A stretch of 64,000 nt of DNA from Porcisia hertigi (lineage: Eukaryota; Euglenozoa; Kinetoplastea; Trypanosomatida; Trypanosomatidae), in NCBI RefSeq assembly GCF_017918235.1, contig NC_090584.1, positions 1 through 64,000 of the forward strand, in the 5' to 3' direction. Below, in pieces: positions 21,032 to 31,694 of the stretch. Position 1 is the stretch's first letter. Every line of letters begins with the position of its first letter. The notes below the pieces were generated by a model. It did not search any database, was not told where the DNA came from, and worked only from the letters and a program-made list of their open reading frames with translations. Position numbers and translations under genes: made by a program.

Positions 21032-21142
21032 TTAGGACTTCATCATCCGCCGAGCGCCAATGTTGCGACGCCGAAGGCGGCGCTTCTTGTCGTGCTCCAT
21101 CCGGATGTCAATACGGTAGGGTCGCTTGACGTTGGCCCCCAT
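21032..21142 (-). CDS. Candidate tiny basic protein (36 aa)
   Basis: ATG at 21142, TAA at 21034-21032. The product starts MGANVKRPYRIDIRMEHDKK and ends with an Arg-rich tail (RRLRRRNIGARRMMKS). About a third of residues are Arg or Lys, as in minimal ribosomal or RNA-binding proteins, but it is not eL41 as I know that sequence, and only a loose bL34 likeness can be seen. Third positions are mostly G/C. Directly upstream, the coding strand has a textbook acceptor (TTTCTTTTCTCGCACCTTTCAG) giving a 6-nt leader after the splice, which is unusually short but known in kinetoplastids. The first two codons after AG (GGC GGT) are in frame, so a cis-spliced second exon is an alternative. Confidence 0.5.
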   Translation of the reverse strand: MGANVKRPYRIDIRMEHDKKRRLRRRNIGARRMMKS

Positions 21143-21147
21143 ACCGC

Positions 21148-21172
21148 CCTGAAAGGTGCGAGAAAAGAAATT
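21148..21172 (-). promoter_or_regulatory. Strong splice acceptor upstream of the 36-aa ORF
   Basis: On the coding strand a pyrimidine-rich stretch (complement of about 21151-21171) ends in CAG at 21151-21149. It is one of the cleanest polypyrimidine/AG sites in the window and would yield an exon starting at 21148. Confidence 0.6.
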
Positions 21173-22636
21173 GTTGTACAATGCACAGCAGCGGCTAAAC
21201 ATGATTCCCAGTGCGCGATAGGAGCCGGGAGGGGAGGGGAGGGGGGGGGGCGGAGCTGAGACGGCAAATGGAGGGGGGTGAGTAGGGGAAATGGGTGCAA
21301 TTGATGGCGAACGAGCATACAGAAACGGAGGGAGTAAAACTTGTAAGACGCGCGAGGGGTTCCGTATGGAACTACGTAAGCCCAGCGCAAGGCATTTGCT
21401 GAATGGGACACCGCCTCATACGAGGGCTGCAGAAAAAAAAAAGTGCCCGTGATTGACGAGTTTCTTGGAGATACACAGTACATTTTCTGCGGAGGTGGTG
21501 TGCTGTGGGGCGGGGCACTCGACAAATCCAGAGCCGGGTAGGGAGGAGAGAAAAAGTGTAGTACTTCCAGGCCTTCCCCAACGGCGCCGTCGATTGTCAA
21601 CCCGATGGAAGTGGGTCGTGAACCTCAACGCTGGCGGATATGTTTTCCTTGATACTGCGTAGATTCTACCAAACGTCTTGCGAGAGAGAGAGTTAGCGCA
21701 CACAGCTGTAGCACAACACCTTTCGTGCCTCTCCAAGCGGCCAGAAAAAGGGAAAGGGGGGCATGTACTCGCGCGTTTGCGGTCAGGGGTGTGGAGGAGC
21801 AGCAAGACTGCTTACAACAATACACACGAGCGAAAAGAAACCGGGGGTAGCTCCCATACACACACACACACTCACAAAAACAAGACCCCCACGCGTAGAC
21901 TTCGTTTATCGCGTAGTCTTCCTCTATTCCGCTGTCTGTGTGAACGCCTTTCTTTTGGGGGGGAGGGGGGAGGAGGGGGGCCAAAGGCTCTTCACCGTCA
22001 CGTCGAATGGCAACTTCTTCCACTTTTGCGCGTGCCCACATGGTCAAGTGAGTACTGAAAAGCCCACCTCACTATCGCATGTAGCATGATGGATATATAA
22101 AACGGGGAGCCAAGGCGGGGTGGGGTGGGGGGGGGGGGGGTAGGAACGTGTTTCACGAAATACAACCTCCCCCTTCCTCCCCCCCCCCACCACCCCGCAT
22201 AAGTGCACGCACACAAAAAAAAATATGAAGGGGAAAAACATCCTTCTCCGTTAAAGAGGGGTGCATGTGTATACAAGGCGCGTGCCTGCAGGAGCGATGA
22301 AGGAGACTCATGATTGCCAAATGCGTAACCGTGCTCTGCGCGGTGACATCATCTGTACCACAAGTACATGCAAGATAGCTCTCTACATACAGTGAATGAC
22401 ACCAAGTCAGGAGTAGGGGGCGAAGGGCGAACGGAAAATCATAGCTCAGACCTATCATCACTGTATCCATTACATCACAGCAATAGGTTCGTCTCTTCTA
22501 CATGAGTGGTGTACACACATGAACACAAGCGAGCTGCGCACATGGGCACATTGTCGCATGGCGGCAGAAAACTCTGAGGAACCGATGAAGAATGAGCGGA
22601 GCAGCGCCCACGTAGGCAAGGGTGTGTGCTACCAGT
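21173..22636. other. Long intergenic spacer
   Basis: About 1.5 kb without a credible gene. It holds several G-runs (about 21240-21250, 21957-21980, 22128-22140), CA repeats (about 21860-21872) and an A-run (about 22216-22225). Confidence 0.6.
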
Positions 22637-22849
22637 CTAGTCGATCATTTTGGGTGAATGGATCACCGAGAAGTAGATGTTGACCAGCGACGACCCCACA
22701 ACAGTTAGGATCATAGTCCAGATAAGCCACTGTGGAACGGTCGACTTCCTGCTCTCGCGCTCCTCACGGCGCTTCAACTTCTCCTCTTTGGAGAGGCGTG
22801 GCAGGTTCTGATGGCTGCGCGCACGCATTTTAGCTGCGGTGGATGACAT
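22637..22849 (-). CDS. SERP1: RAMP4/SERP1-like (YSY6) stress-associated ER protein
   Basis: 70 aa. A polar, very basic N-terminal half (MRARSHQNLPRLSKEEKLKR) is followed by one hydrophobic tail anchor (PQWLIWTMILTVVGSSLVNI) containing the VxGS motif of RAMP4/SERP1, and a short lumenal end. These proteins sit at the Sec61 translocon and stabilise nascent membrane proteins under stress. Length (about 65-70 aa) and topology match. Confidence 0.83.
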   Translation of the reverse strand: MSSTAAKMRARSHQNLPRLSKEEKLKRREERESRKSTVPQWLIWTMILTVVGSSLVNIYFSVIHSPKMID

Positions 22850-23431
22850 GGCCTTAACACAGAAAGAGTGTCACTGAGGTGCTGTGACGTTGAGTGTCGT
22901 GACGTTCAAAGAAGAGCGCCTACAAGAGCTATGATGCTAAGCAGAGGGAAGACGGAGACGACAAGAGTGCGGAGAGCAGGACGAGGACTTGTGACCGCCA
23001 CCAAAGGTTATTTTTGTGTGTGCACGTGTGTATTGCGAAGATCAGGAAATGAGTGCGCTGGGGCCAGCAGGGGTGAGAATGGGTAGGATATTGACGGAAT
23101 GGATCACGCATGAGCAACGGGGGGGGGGGGGCAGCTAAAGTAAGCCGTACTTGCCGGTAGGTGGTGTGTGAAGCAGTGATTCGCCCACGTGGGTCGTGTG
23201 CGTGGATGCTAGAGAATTTAAGCCCAGCATGTACCGCTTGCAGTGCCGTGGCTCAATGCCGCCACGAAACGCCTCTTGTGATGTGGCACCCTTCTCGCTG
23301 TGCCCAACACTCGCTTTTCTTTCCACTATCATTATTTATTCATGAATGTGTGCAGGACAACTCCCTTTATTGTTGTTGTTGGCGCAACCGCTAATCAATG
23401 GGAGTGAAGAACGCAGAGTTTTTGAGCAGCG
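22850..23431. other. Intergenic spacer
   Basis: No gene seen. A 13-nt G-run at 23119-23131 (poly-C on the coding strand). Confidence 0.65.
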
Positions 23432-24856
23432 TCACGACGTCTCCGATTCAGCCGATGCCGTACGCGCAAAAGTGCGAAACTGACGAAGGTCAAAGAACGG
23501 TAATTTGGTTGCTAGCAACCTCTCTTTTTCCTCGACCATGGAGGGTCTAGCACGAAGCACCTTTGCCGGGTCAACGCGGAAGTACAAGTTAAACGGAAGC
23601 GCAAACGGCATGCGCTTGGCGTAGTCTAGCATAAGCTTCGTCGAGCGCTCCTCCTCCTCTGCATTCCACCAGAAGCACGCGTTCGGGTGCACAAGACACG
23701 AAATATCCATGACTGGCTGCATTAGTCGGCGATTCACCCCGGCGGAGTCCAAATCGCGTTCAATACTGCGGAAGGCGCTATGTAAAATTATCGTTGGCGC
23801 AAAAGGCAGCAGATCCGGAACTCCGCGAGTGAATCGCTGCGGGAGCGGTGTCTGAAACCAAGGCCTCTCGTTTCCATCTGCGCTCATCATGCGGTGCTCT
23901 GTGATCGTGTCTTCTGTTTCGGTTCGCGACGAGGTTGATCGACGTTCGTGAAATGCAGTGCTGTAGACCTCCGGCACGTCAGGTTCGCCTATTTCACCTG
24001 GCATCAAATGCAACGGCTGCTCTCCCCGCTCCACAGCGTACAACTCGAGTACCTCGGCGATGACTTGCTGCATGACATCGAGGTGCAGCTCCCACTCCGA
24101 GGCGGCCTCTTCGATTTGGTGAAGAGCTCGCGGGTCGTCGGGGTGGACGCGGAACTCGAAGCCGATGGGCGTGACGATAAATGTGTTGTGCTCGGGCGGG
24201 TTCCAAATACGCGGGTTCAGCTCCGCGGAGTTGCGCCCCACAATGGCGAAGTCTGGCTCGTGCCGCACCTCCACCTCGATGCCCTCACGCCGCGCAACGC
24301 GAACAGCGGAGCGGTGTGCCAACTGCAGCACAGCCGGGTTGGCTTGCCCTTTTCCTTCGAAGTACACATCATTTGTGTGTCCATCTTGACCGCAGCGCCA
24401 CCCGTGCTCCGCAACGCCGGGGATCATGCACAGCTTTGTTGAGTGCCGCGTTGTATCGCGGCACAGTACACCGCACACCTTTGCATCCAATGCCGTGAGC
24501 AACACTGCGCGCTCCGCGTGGTTGAGCTGCAGCGGTCCACTGAAAAGTTCCATGAGCTCGTCCCGCTGAAGAAACTTGAGCTCGTGCCAGTCGATACCGA
24601 GTGTCTTGAACCGCTCGAAATGCTGCGTAAGATCGCATGTCATTTTGTACTGCCGGCGTCCGACATAGCCGCTGAGCTTCTGTAGCAAGAGGTCCAATGA
24701 AACAAAGCGGTTTTTGTCGGTTACTGTGTTAAACGAGGAGCTCAGTGTCATACGCCGAGGCAATGTGTAGCGTGGATGGTACGCTGTTAGGGATTGTAAA
24801 GCGACACTCCGCACCGGTACCGGCGAGATTTTTGCCGCTCGAAACGAGCACCTCAT
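23432..24856 (-). CDS. Hypothetical protein with mitochondrial-type N-terminus (474 aa)
   Basis: ATG at 24856. The first 40 residues (MRCSFRAAKISPVPVRSVAL and on) carry many Arg and no acidic residue, a typical mitochondrial presequence. The body is not recognised. It has a DLTQHFERFKTLGIDWHELK block, then SAM-domain-like wording (LKFLQRDELMELFSGPLQLN), a Trp/Gly-rich centre (GVAEHGWRCGQDGHTNDVYF) and a C-terminal part with HPNACFWWNAEEEER and PFALPFNLYFRVDP. The look is of a kinetoplast-mitochondrial ribosome or RNA-processing component, but this is inference from targeting and lineage. Confidence 0.72.
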   Translation of the reverse strand: MRCSFRAAKISPVPVRSVALQSLTAYHPRYTLPRRMTLSSSFNTVTDKNRFVSLDLLLQKLSGYVGRRQYKMTCDLTQHFERFKTLGIDWHELKFLQRDELMELFSGPLQLNHAERAVLLTALDAKVCGVLCRDTTRHSTKLCMIPGVAEHGWRCGQDGHTNDVYFEGKGQANPAVLQLAHRSAVRVARREGIEVEVRHEPDFAIVGRNSAELNPRIWNPPEHNTFIVTPIGFEFRVHPDDPRALHQIEEAASEWELHLDVMQQVIAEVLELYAVERGEQPLHLMPGEIGEPDVPEVYSTAFHERRSTSSRTETEDTITEHRMMSADGNERPWFQTPLPQRFTRGVPDLLPFAPTIILHSAFRSIERDLDSAGVNRRLMQPVMDISCLVHPNACFWWNAEEEERSTKLMLDYAKRMPFALPFNLYFRVDPAKVLRARPSMVEEKERLLATKLPFFDLRQFRTFARTASAESETS

Positions 24857-24908
24857 GAGTGCGCAACTGACAGCTGTGCTTCGATCAACAGAGAGGTGGC
24901 AGAGTAAA

Positions 24909-24929
24909 TGTGTGTGTGTGTGTGTGTGT
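24909..24929. repeat. TG microsatellite
   Basis: About ten TG units just upstream of the 474-aa gene. Confidence 0.9.
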
Positions 24930-26374
24930 CGGATAACCTCTGCGACGACACCTATTGGGGCGGTGCGAGTCTCTTGTGCTCACAGCTTTGCCAGACTCTC
25001 CAAAGTTGAGGTGTCCGCACAACTCTTAGAGCGAGGGGCCGCAGAGGAAAGAGTCATCCAATCACCCCCTGTGAAGCGCAAAGAAAGGCATTCGGTGAGG
25101 GGAGACAGAGAATAGGCAGAGAGCACGGAGAAGACTTGCGTCCACGTGTGGTAAAGCGAATCCAACAGCAGAGCTGAAGGAGCCGAGGAAAACCGGTTGA
25201 GCTATACGGAGCAACAAGCAACAAGGAGGTCAAAATTCGAAAAAACACGAAGACGCCGCGAAACGATAAGTGTGGAGAAAGTCCCCAGGAGGAGAATGCA
25301 AAACTTTTCTCCACAGAGTCCCCTGGGTTTCGTCAACAGGATCGTGAGATGTGTCGAGGGCTACCTCCAAAAAAGTTTCTTTTTACACATAGGAAAGCTT
25401 GCACAGACTTCAATAGACGCGCGCGCGCTATGTCCGCACTCGCACGCACGCACAAGAAAAGGAGGGCCCCCAGGATATGTCGAGTGGTAAATGGCGGTCG
25501 ACAGCAGCATTGGACTTGTCGATCACGCACGCAGGACTGTCCCCTCCACGTACAGGGGTTGCACTAGGCACTTTTTATGGGTACATCTTTGAGGACATGG
25601 ACGTCACAGTAAGCAATAAAAGGAGGGCAGGGGGGGGGGGAGAGACGGCAATCCATACGTGATACAGGCACTTCTGCCACGTCGAGGTCAGGGCATCCAA
25701 GCGTACATCCCTACTCTACGTGCCTCTGCTGCGCCGCGGTTGCAGGTTGACCCTCCAGGACGGAACGTCTCTGTCGTAGAATCGAGTCACGGAGTCGACG
25801 GACCCCTCTCTTATCCCACCGCGTCGCCGCACCTCTTGTCCCCCATCGCGGACACCTGCTGCGCGATCCGCACCACCCCAGCTGGAGCAGGGTGAGCTGT
25901 ATCCCGCGACCCATGCGGCCCGCATTCAGCACCCACGTCTACGGCGAGGGGCAGCAGTACTTGTTGTGAGGGGGAACACGTGATGGGCGAGATGGCTGCA
26001 ATGTGGTGGTGCCGCCGTCTTGCCCCATGCCGTGGACCGACCAAAGCGGATTGACTACCTGGAACTCACGCACGTCATGGAGAACAAAAGTGAGGAGGCG
26101 TAACAAAGTCAATCATTCTCGTTGACTTGTCCGAATTTGAGGTGGGCAAAGAACAAAACGAGTTCAGAGCGGCACGCGACCACCTCGTTGCGCCAGGACC
26201 TACGCCAAATAGGCAGACCCGTATATCGAGACTAATGCCGTCGGGGTCGCAAATTCTCTTTGCACCGCGTCAGGGCGCACACCAGTCCGCCCACACGAAG
26301 GTTCCCATTTCCCCATTCTCTACGGGGGAAGGGGGACACAAAACTCCGGCTCAGACGAGCAAAACCACAGACTG

Positions 26375-26376
<2 letters not shown>

Positions 26377-26407
<31 letters not shown>
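26377..26407. repeat. AC microsatellite
   Basis: About fifteen AC units in the spacer downstream of the ETF-beta gene. Confidence 0.9.
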
Positions 26408-26408
<1 letters not shown>

Positions 26409-26561
26409 CGCTCGATCACCATATAGCGGGCGGGAGAACCGTGGCCGTTCTACTCGAGTCAGCATCCCCCCCTCCTCCCCCCTCCTTGAGCTGCCTTTGC
26501 AGTGCAGTGAAACGATATTCGCCTCTTGTCATGTGTCGCGTGGTACAGCATCGAAAGCAGA

Positions 26562-27338
26562 TTAGATCACCTTTGCCTCGTGCAGCTTGTTGTAGAACTC
26601 GTCTACCGTCTTCACTTTGACCCCGGCCTTGCGAATGGTAGGCTCCGTCACAGTCTGTGTTGTGAGGTGAGGTGTGATGTCCACTCCAAGAGTCGCCACG
26701 TCCCTCGTCTCAACAGGCTTCTTGCGAGCCTTCATGATGTTCGGCAACTTTGGGAAACGCGGTGTGTTGAGGCGCAGGTCTGCCGCCAGGACACACGGCA
26801 TCGAGAGCTCTACCACCTGGCGACCAGCATCCACCTCGCGCGTAACGTTGACCTTTGTACCCTTAACCTCTACCTTAGACGCGAAAGTGCCCTGTGCTGC
26901 GTCTAAAAGCCCGGCCAGCAACTGAGCGGTACATCCAAAGTCACCATCGACGGCTTGTTTGCCGAGTATCCAAATATCGGGCTTAATCTCTTCGTGTATT
27001 TTTTGGAGTATTTGAGCAATAGCCAGAGGCTCCACTGACTCAGCCGCGGCATCCGGGACGACGACGTGCATGGCCTTGTCACACCCAAGCGCTAGGGCCG
27101 TGCGTAGAACTTCGTCGGCCTTTTTGTTACCAATCGTGATGGCAATCACTTCATCTGCAACTTTCTTCTCCCTGAGCTGAATGGCCTCCTCCATCGCGAT
27201 CTCGTCGAACGGATTCACGCTCATCTTTGAATTGGCAGTCTGCACCTTATTGTCCTTCACTCGCACCTTTACCGTATAGTCTACGACGCGCTTCACGCAC
27301 ACCGCAACCTTGAGATAATTTGGCAGAGTACGGAACAT
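26562..27338 (-). CDS. ETFB: Electron transfer flavoprotein beta subunit
   Basis: 258 aa from the ATG at 27338; the upstream open frame is a Pro/Ser-rich translation of splice sequence. Domain features in order: KVAVCVKRVVDYTVKVRV (first strand), SKMSVNPFDEIAMEEAIQLR (the conserved NPFDE/EEA block), VIAITIGNKKADEVLRTALA (adenine-nucleotide binding fold), ILGKQAVDGDFGCTAQLLAG, and ADLRLNTPRFPKLPNIMKAR near the C-terminus, where ETFB contacts dehydrogenases. ETF is a matrix FAD heterodimer passing electrons from acyl-CoA and other dehydrogenases to ETF-QO. Length is normal (about 255). The N-terminus is only slightly presequence-like, as for mammalian ETFB. Confidence 0.96.
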   Translation of the reverse strand: MFRTLPNYLKVAVCVKRVVDYTVKVRVKDNKVQTANSKMSVNPFDEIAMEEAIQLREKKVADEVIAITIGNKKADEVLRTALALGCDKAMHVVVPDAAAESVEPLAIAQILQKIHEEIKPDIWILGKQAVDGDFGCTAQLLAGLLDAAQGTFASKVEVKGTKVNVTREVDAGRQVVELSMPCVLAADLRLNTPRFPKLPNIMKARKKPVETRDVATLGVDITPHLTTQTVTEPTIRKAGVKVKTVDEFYNKLHEAKVI

Positions 27339-28726
27339 TTCGTGGGATGGCGGGGGGGACTGAAGGGGGGGGGGCTGCTTACTTGCAAAGCTGCACACGA
27401 CGTGGGGAGAGGAGGGGAGGGGGAGGCAAACCAAATGTGGAAAACAGAGATAAATTTTGCGGACGTACGCGCGTGAGTACCTCTCTGTTCGGTAAAAGAG
27501 CATGTGGCACGGCGATGTCGGATGCCGATTTTGACGAGAAATGAAATCGGCATATTCACGTGGAAAGTATGGAAGGGGCAAAGGGGGCAGGGGCGGGGAA
27601 AATTAAGGCTGATGCGAAGAACATCACAAAAAGTGAAAGTGAAAGCGGTTGTCATCACGCACGTACGCACGCACGCACGCCACCGCGAGATGACGCACTC
27701 AAGTGTGGCACAAGTGAGCGCGGCATCTTCACTATGAAGGAGTACCTATACGGCATCCACATCCAACTGGGATGGCTCCTCCACAGAGACACGAGCACCT
27801 TCGTCGGGGAGGAGAACAAAAAAGAATTGTCTGCGGCCCGACGGATTCGTACGACGAACCCGTCTCGTTCAAACGACCGGAAAAACAAAAAGGCGCTGCC
27901 GCGCCCGATCACCCTCTCTCGAAACCCGTGTAAGCTCGCATCCTCATTCACGGCGAAGCGCGTCAATGAAAGAGTGGAGCACGCGGCTGAAACGTGAGAC
28001 CCCATTACTGACCCGCATTCTCCATCTCTGTGAATGTGTGCCAATCAGCGCACACAGCGTTTAACGTCGACGACGACCAACACCGCCAAAAGATAAAAAA
28101 AGGTGCGCACCAAATCAGTGCATCTTTAGTTACCAAAAATTGAACCAAAGGGCGTGTGTGTGTGGGGGGGGGGGAGAGGGGGAGGAGAGGGGGAGAGCGC
28201 GTAAACATAACGTGAAGAAATATAGGCTGTGAACACAAATGCACCTGCTTCGCCCCTCCTCTGTGCCACTGAATAGCCTACGCCGACGGTAACCCGAGAA
28301 CCCAACCCAACCCCAACCCCTCCTCCCAAGTGGCCTGCAAAAGGTCATTCCCTGCGTGTTGTTCACGTTTTTCCTCTCTCCCCCGACCATTGAACTCGCT
28401 ATCGCGGGTGCTGGTACCAACTGGCCGTCGTCGTCAGCGACCCAGCTGCGCGAAGGACAGAGAATCAATGGAGAAGAGCTGAATATGAGGACCAATACGA
28501 GAAGCAAGCACACTCCCACAAATGTGTCATTAGCCGAACGTGACACCTCCTCTCGCCATATTGCTTTTCCTCCCCCCCCCCTTCCACTCTCCGCCTTAGT
28601 CGGTCTTGAATAACACCCCCATCTTCTCGAGCCCATCGAACATCCTTACCCGCACACCTGCGCAAGTACACAATGAGGACCTTACTCGGGAGGAAAGTCC
28701 ACGCGAGTGCGCTCATTTGAGCATCT
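27339..28726. other. Intergenic spacer
   Basis: No gene seen. G/A-rich runs at about 27352-27430 are the likely ETFB splice tract. ACGC repeats lie at about 27657-27682, and a telomere-like but degenerate CCCAA series at about 28299-28320. Confidence 0.6.
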
Positions 28727-30631
28727 TCACTTTCGCCTTAGGGAACGCATGCTTGTTTTCCCATTGAAGCCCGGTTTACGCATGCGAATTGACTTGGGCG
28801 TTACGGTCACGAGCTCGTCATCTGTCACCCATGCCACACAGTCCTCAAAGGTGTAACGCGCCGCCGTATAGGCGCCTCTTTTGCTGTTGGCCTTGTCGTT
28901 GGCGTTAGCCCGCATTCCACCAAGCTGCTCGTTACGCTTGCAGACGTTCACCCCAAGGTTCTGCAACGCTGTCTTCTGATTCTCACCGACGATCTGGCCG
29001 TAGTGCACATGGTCACCAGGAATGACAAAAAAGCGGCCCTGCGTGCTGAAACCGGAGAGAGACCAGTCCGTCACCTCGCCACTATCCACGGAAATGAGGG
29101 CTCCGGTTTCCCGCTCGGTGTCGATAGCAGCCATTGGGCGATACGAATCGAAATGGTGGTTCAGCACGCCGTCGCCGCCAGTGAGGGTGTGAAACTTCAA
29201 GGGCAAATTCGACATGAGACGCACCGGCATCACACATTCCATGAGGACGCGCCCGTTTGACAGTGGCTCGATCTCGCCGATTTCACCCATTTTGGAGCTC
29301 AAGAAAGAGACGATGCTGGACACGAGGTCGTCCTTGAACTCCAAGAGCAGCCGCTCAAACGGCTCGCACTCCACACCATCGATCATGCGCGTCAGCACCC
29401 GCGGCGCCTGAACCTCGAACTCGTAACCTTCGCGGCGCATGTCCTCGATAATGACGGACAAGTGCAGCGGACCGCGACCATTCATGGTAACCTGCTTTGC
29501 GTTGAGACTTTTGAGCTGCAATGCGGTGTTTACCATCGCTTCACGGTCAAGCCGGCGCATGATAACGCTCATCTTGCCCATCGACTCCGTCGCCTCTTTC
29601 CCTTTCCAACTGGCTTCACTCTCTTGCAGAACGAGACTGTAAGTTGGATCATCTGGCTTCTTGTACGGAAACAGCTTTACCGCGCCCTGCTTGCCAATTG
29701 TGCCACCGATTTTCAGCGGCACCTTCATCCCAATAGGTTCCTGAAGTTCAAGGATGCAGATATCACCAAAGCTGGCGCTCGTCACTGGCATCTTCTGCAC
29801 GCCACAGTAGAGGTGGATTGACTTGACGAGAGCGTCGGTTTGCTTCTCCTCTAGCGCCACCGTGACAACGTCGCCGGTCTTCACAGTACCGTTGTAGATG
29901 CGTCCGATCGCCAACTTTGTGTTATTTTTCTCGTCTTCGTCCACCTGAGCGACGAGCATCTGCAAAGCGTTCTCTTCCTCCGCCTGGGGCGCTGGCACAG
30001 TGCTGAAAATTGTGTCGAAGAGCGGCGCCAGCGTGCCCTCCTTCTTGGGTGTCTCGTTCATGTACCCGCTACGCCCAGAGCCGTACAAGAACTTCATGTC
30101 AAGCTGGTTCTCATCCTGTGCCGCCTCCAGAAACAAGTCCTCGACGGCTTGTTCCGTCTTGGATATGTTGAGATCGTCCTTGTCAATCTTGTTGAGACAG
30201 ACGATGGGTCGCAGGTTGAGGGAGAGGGCTTTGCGTAAGACGTACCGCGTGCCAGGGCGGACGCCCTCCTTAGCATCTACCAGGAGGATAATGCCTTCGA
30301 CCATTTGAAGCGCGCGCTCCACTTCACCAGAGAAGTCCAGATGACCAGGTGTGTCCACGATGTTGATGCGACGCTTTCCGTTGTCTAGGAGGATCGCGGT
30401 GTTTTTTGCCAGGATGGTGATGCCTCGTTCTTTTTCCTGGTCCTTGCTGTCCATCACGCGGTTGTGCGCATTGGCCACCGTGCCAGACTGACTCAGCATG
30501 CTATCCACGAGGGTGGTCTTTCCATGATCTACGTGTGCAATGACTGCGATGTTGCGCACGTCCTCCCTCGTGTGCACCCATCGCGCCAGCACTGCTGAGA
30601 CGCAGACAGACGACGCGAAGAACCGGCGCAT
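28727..30631 (-). CDS. typA: TypA/BipA-family translational GTPase, probably mitochondrial
   Basis: 634 aa. An N-terminal Arg/Ser/Val segment (MRRFFASSVCVSAVLARWVH) looks like a presequence. The G domain follows: AHVDHGKTT (P-loop, about 32-40), RGITI (switch I Thr), DTPGH, and NKID; the QEKERGITILAKNTAIL block is typical of BipA/TypA. Domain II and III segments and the TypA C-terminal domain are present: GRGPLHLSVIIEDMRREGYE, EVQAPRVL, then GFSTQGRFFVIPGDHVHYGQ. The tail is basic (RMRKPGFNGKTSMRSLRRK). TypA is an EF-G-like ribosome-associated GTPase of bacteria and plastids; in trypanosomatids a mitochondrial-ribosome role is inferred from the presequence. Confidence 0.92.
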   Translation of the reverse strand: MRRFFASSVCVSAVLARWVHTREDVRNIAVIAHVDHGKTTLVDSMLSQSGTVANAHNRVMDSKDQEKERGITILAKNTAILLDNGKRRINIVDTPGHLDFSGEVERALQMVEGIILLVDAKEGVRPGTRYVLRKALSLNLRPIVCLNKIDKDDLNISKTEQAVEDLFLEAAQDENQLDMKFLYGSGRSGYMNETPKKEGTLAPLFDTIFSTVPAPQAEEENALQMLVAQVDEDEKNNTKLAIGRIYNGTVKTGDVVTVALEEKQTDALVKSIHLYCGVQKMPVTSASFGDICILELQEPIGMKVPLKIGGTIGKQGAVKLFPYKKPDDPTYSLVLQESEASWKGKEATESMGKMSVIMRRLDREAMVNTALQLKSLNAKQVTMNGRGPLHLSVIIEDMRREGYEFEVQAPRVLTRMIDGVECEPFERLLLEFKDDLVSSIVSFLSSKMGEIGEIEPLSNGRVLMECVMPVRLMSNLPLKFHTLTGGDGVLNHHFDSYRPMAAIDTERETGALISVDSGEVTDWSLSGFSTQGRFFVIPGDHVHYGQIVGENQKTALQNLGVNVCKRNEQLGGMRANANDKANSKRGAYTAARYTFEDCVAWVTDDELVTVTPKSIRMRKPGFNGKTSMRSLRRK

Positions 30632-31694
30632 TCGGCACTCTGAGCGCGTATCGCGATGGAATTCGGTTGCGGAACCGAAGAGAAGAAGAGGCAGTACGAC
30701 AGGGTCGATATGTTTGACTTTGGATTCTGGCGACTGGCCAAGAATACGTCAGCTAACGGTGGAACTGTTCGCTGGCGTGCGAAGGCAAAGTAGTAAAAAA
30801 GGCAGCCAGAACGACTCCCTCCCCCGAACCCCCCCAAAAAAAATCTCTGGGACAGCACGGGTACGCACTCATGCGTCTTTATAGCGGAGGGGGGGAGAAA
30901 ACAACAGCAGATACGTGTGTGGGATACCGCCATCCCCGCATGCACATGGCACCGCCATGGGGTAGCATTCATCAATTACACAAACACGCACAGAGACACA
31001 TTGAGGGAGAAACCGTAGTAGTGATTCGAGGGTAACGAAAAAAAAAAGGGGGGGATCGCTGCCCGTGCCCTCTTTCCTTCACCATGCCGATCTACCAAAG
31101 ACCCAAATCAAATATGCTAACCGCGGACCATGGGAAAGCGTGTGCACACGATGCAGAAGTGAGACGGTGACACTCCCACTTTCCATACCTGTGCTAACAC
31201 CAGGGACTCCTCTAAACCCCCTCTGAAAGTCGCGAGAGCTTAGACAGTTGTCTGTTATTGTTCTTTTTTTTTTCGGGGTTAGAAGTGCACCAGGAGGCAC
31301 AATTGGGGTAAAAAAAAAAAGAGACGAAGGAAGGAAGCGGTGAAGGGGGGGGGTGGCAAATTAGTCGACTTAAAAAAATTTTTTCTACCACCATCACCAC
31401 AGAGCCTGGCGGGCGGGTCAAAGTCAAAACGAATCAAAGGAGGGTTCAACAGCGCGGCTGAAGGAAACTGTCCACGGTTTTGATGAAAGGTCGGTCTGCG
31501 GTCGTGCGTGCATGTGTATCTGTGTGTGTGTGCAGCCATTGTTCTCGCCGTCGTCGTCGTCGTCGTCGTCGTCGCTCTCTGCCCTACGCTTATCCTCACC
31601 ATTGGTACCGTGAAAGGCAAAGAACGCGTGGGGCAACACCTCTGCGAAACAGGGCCATGCATAACACCATCGGCAAGAGAGAAGTAGCTACCAG
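30632..31694. other. Intergenic spacer
   Basis: No gene seen. Purines at about 30678-30694 (TypA splice tract), a G/A run at about 31041-31055, A-run at about 31309-31320 and the CGT repeat listed separately. Confidence 0.65.
31549..31574. repeat. CGT trinucleotide repeat
   Basis: About eight or nine perfect CGT units in a non-coding spacer. Confidence 0.85.

Larger units (their letters stand above)
24857..26561. other. Long intergenic spacer with a GC-rich island
   Basis: 1.7 kb without a credible gene. It contains a TG repeat (24909-24929), a G-run (about 25630-25641), a CA repeat (26377-26407), and a GC-rich island at about 25480-26060 lacking the usual purine tracts, where short open frames appear on both strands without conserved features. 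Confidence 0.6.

Noticed and set aside
21416-22047. Open frames in the spacer upstream of the 36-aa ORF
   Set aside because: They cross homopolymer and CA-repeat tracts, show no codon bias and have no recognisable motif.
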